A stretch of DNA of 64,000 nucleotides from assembly GCA_016715285.1 (NCBI GenBank), contig JADKAO010000008.1, positions 62,001 to 126,000 of the forward strand, read 5' to 3'. The notes beneath the pieces were generated by a model. The model searched no databases. It had not been told where the DNA came from and saw only the letters and a program-made list of their open reading frames with translations. The DNA is from Actinomycetales bacterium (lineage in GTDB: Bacteria; Actinomycetota; Actinomycetes; Actinomycetales; Dermatophilaceae). The position numbers and the translations under genes were made by a program. Positions 63,599 through 64,000 of the stretch are shown here, piece by piece. The first letter of the stretch is position 1. The number at the start of each line of letters is the position of its first letter.

Positions 63599-64000
63599 AT
63601 GCCGTCTCCCCATGACACTCTCGCGCCGCGGATCTCCGCGGCGATCGCTGCTGCTTTTGGGGAGGACTTCCGCGACGCCGACCCGGTGCTGCGGCCCAGC
63701 CAGTTCGCCGACCTGCAGGTCAATGCCGCGCTCGCGCTGTCAAAGCGCGTCGGTATGCCGCCCCGCAAGGTCGCGGAATCGATTGTCGAACACCTTGACG
63801 TCGCTGATCTGTGTTCGGGTGTTGAGATCAGCGGGCCGGGGTTTATCAATGTCACGTTGGCCGACTCGTGGATTGCCGCCGCCGTAGTGGAAATGGCCGG
63901 GGATCCTCGGTTGGGGGTCGAGATTCAGCCGCAGCTCGTGATCCCGATCGACTATTCGGCGCCGAACGTCGCGAAGGAAATGCACGTCGGGCATCTGCGC
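63599..64000 (+). CDS. argS: Arginyl-tRNA synthetase, N-terminal part
   Basis: 134 codons, cut by the window end. The N-terminal additional domain (ADLQVNAALALSKRVGMPPR, KVAESIVEHL, SGPGFINVTLADSWIAAAVV) precedes IDYSAPNVAKEMHVGHLR, which carries the class I HxGH signature and the SxPN motif of ArgRS. It charges tRNA-Arg with arginine. Identification is secure. Confidence 0.96.
   Translation, partial: MPSPHDTLAPRISAAIAAAFGEDFRDADPVLRPSQFADLQVNAALALSKRVGMPPRKVAESIVEHLDVADLCSGVEISGPGFINVTLADSWIAAAVVEMAGDPRLGVEIQPQLVIPIDYSAPNVAKEMHVGHLR

Larger units (their letters stand above)
26768..63758. repeat. Dispersed TATGCCG/CGGCATA motif in core DNA
   Basis: By eye about 60 copies occur in core DNA on both strands, for example at 27131, 31938, 33605, 35270, 36228, 37725, 39082, 42151, 43165, 47829, 52213, 58955, 61150 and 63598, plus four in 1-1310. 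Many extend to GGTATGCCGT. They fall in several reading frames (Tyr-Ala, Gly-Met-Pro, Ala-Tyr, Gly-Ile-Pro) and between genes. Chance at this base composition would give only a few. I found one copy (13776-13782) in the 25-kb island. Confidence 0.85.

Overview
The window is high-GC DNA from an actinobacterium, probably in the order Micrococcales and perhaps near Intrasporangiaceae/Dermatophilaceae. The genus is inference. The evidence is codon bias, GTP-type PEP carboxykinase, a sunset-domain protein, Tct and Liv transport operons, and leaderless -10/ATG promoters.

Layout. (1) 1-1368 is core chromosome: the start of pckG and its upstream region. (2) 1369-26677 is a mobile island in tRNA-Arg(ACG), made of two tandem parts. 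Part I (1442-20579) is bounded by a 43-bp direct repeat of the tRNA 3' half. It holds an IS481-family copy placed exactly at the tRNA end; an xis gene and a truncated integrase; an IS3-family element torn apart by a Tn554-like recombinase pair, an IS110 element and a second Tn554-like transposon with 17-bp perfect inverted repeats; a six-gene operon that looks biosynthetic; and a MntA/HepT toxin-antitoxin pair. Part II (about 20582-26677) holds a second IS481 copy at the duplicated tRNA end, an integrase C-terminal fragment, an MFS exporter with its ArsR-type regulator, and remnants that look like an actinobacterial integrative conjugative element. It ends at a third copy of the 15-bp tRNA-end sequence. 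(3) 26678-64000 is core-like again: a split-fold membrane hydrolase, decayed two-component genes, a Ser/Thr kinase fused to a methyltransferase, a YceH-DUF2283 fusion, an amidohydrolase, TetR plus an ABC exporter, an alpha/beta hydrolase, the tctCBA citrate-type transporter, a universal stress protein, malic enzyme, a P-loop/TPR protein with near-identical repeats and frameshifts, an acyl-CoA synthetase, a repeat-rich sunset protein, a liv ABC operon with embedded acyl-CoA ligases under a divergent IclR gene, a degenerate acetyl-CoA-synthetase-like protein, a YbaK-like deacylase and the start of argS.

How the genes fit together. pckG, malic enzyme and tctCBA suggest use of C4/C6 organic acids and gluconeogenesis. 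The livG-ligase-livHMKF-paaK-like operon with IclR suggests uptake and CoA activation of a carboxylic acid. The island operon (12324-19465) joins an Fe/2OG oxygenase, an adenylation-carrier-condensation protein, a sugar-nucleotide-type nucleotidyltransferase, a homologue of leucyl/phenylalanyl-tRNA-protein transferase, an exporter and a Nudix hydrolase in overlapping reading frames. It is the best candidate here for an undescribed pathway, possibly one that uses both carrier-bound and tRNA-bound amino acids.

A short dispersed motif, TATGCCG (often GGTATGCCGT), occurs about 60 times by eye in the core DNA on both strands, in several reading frames and often as inverted pairs. I found only one copy in the 25-kb island. 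It marks the island borders independently and may be a genome-wide DNA signal.
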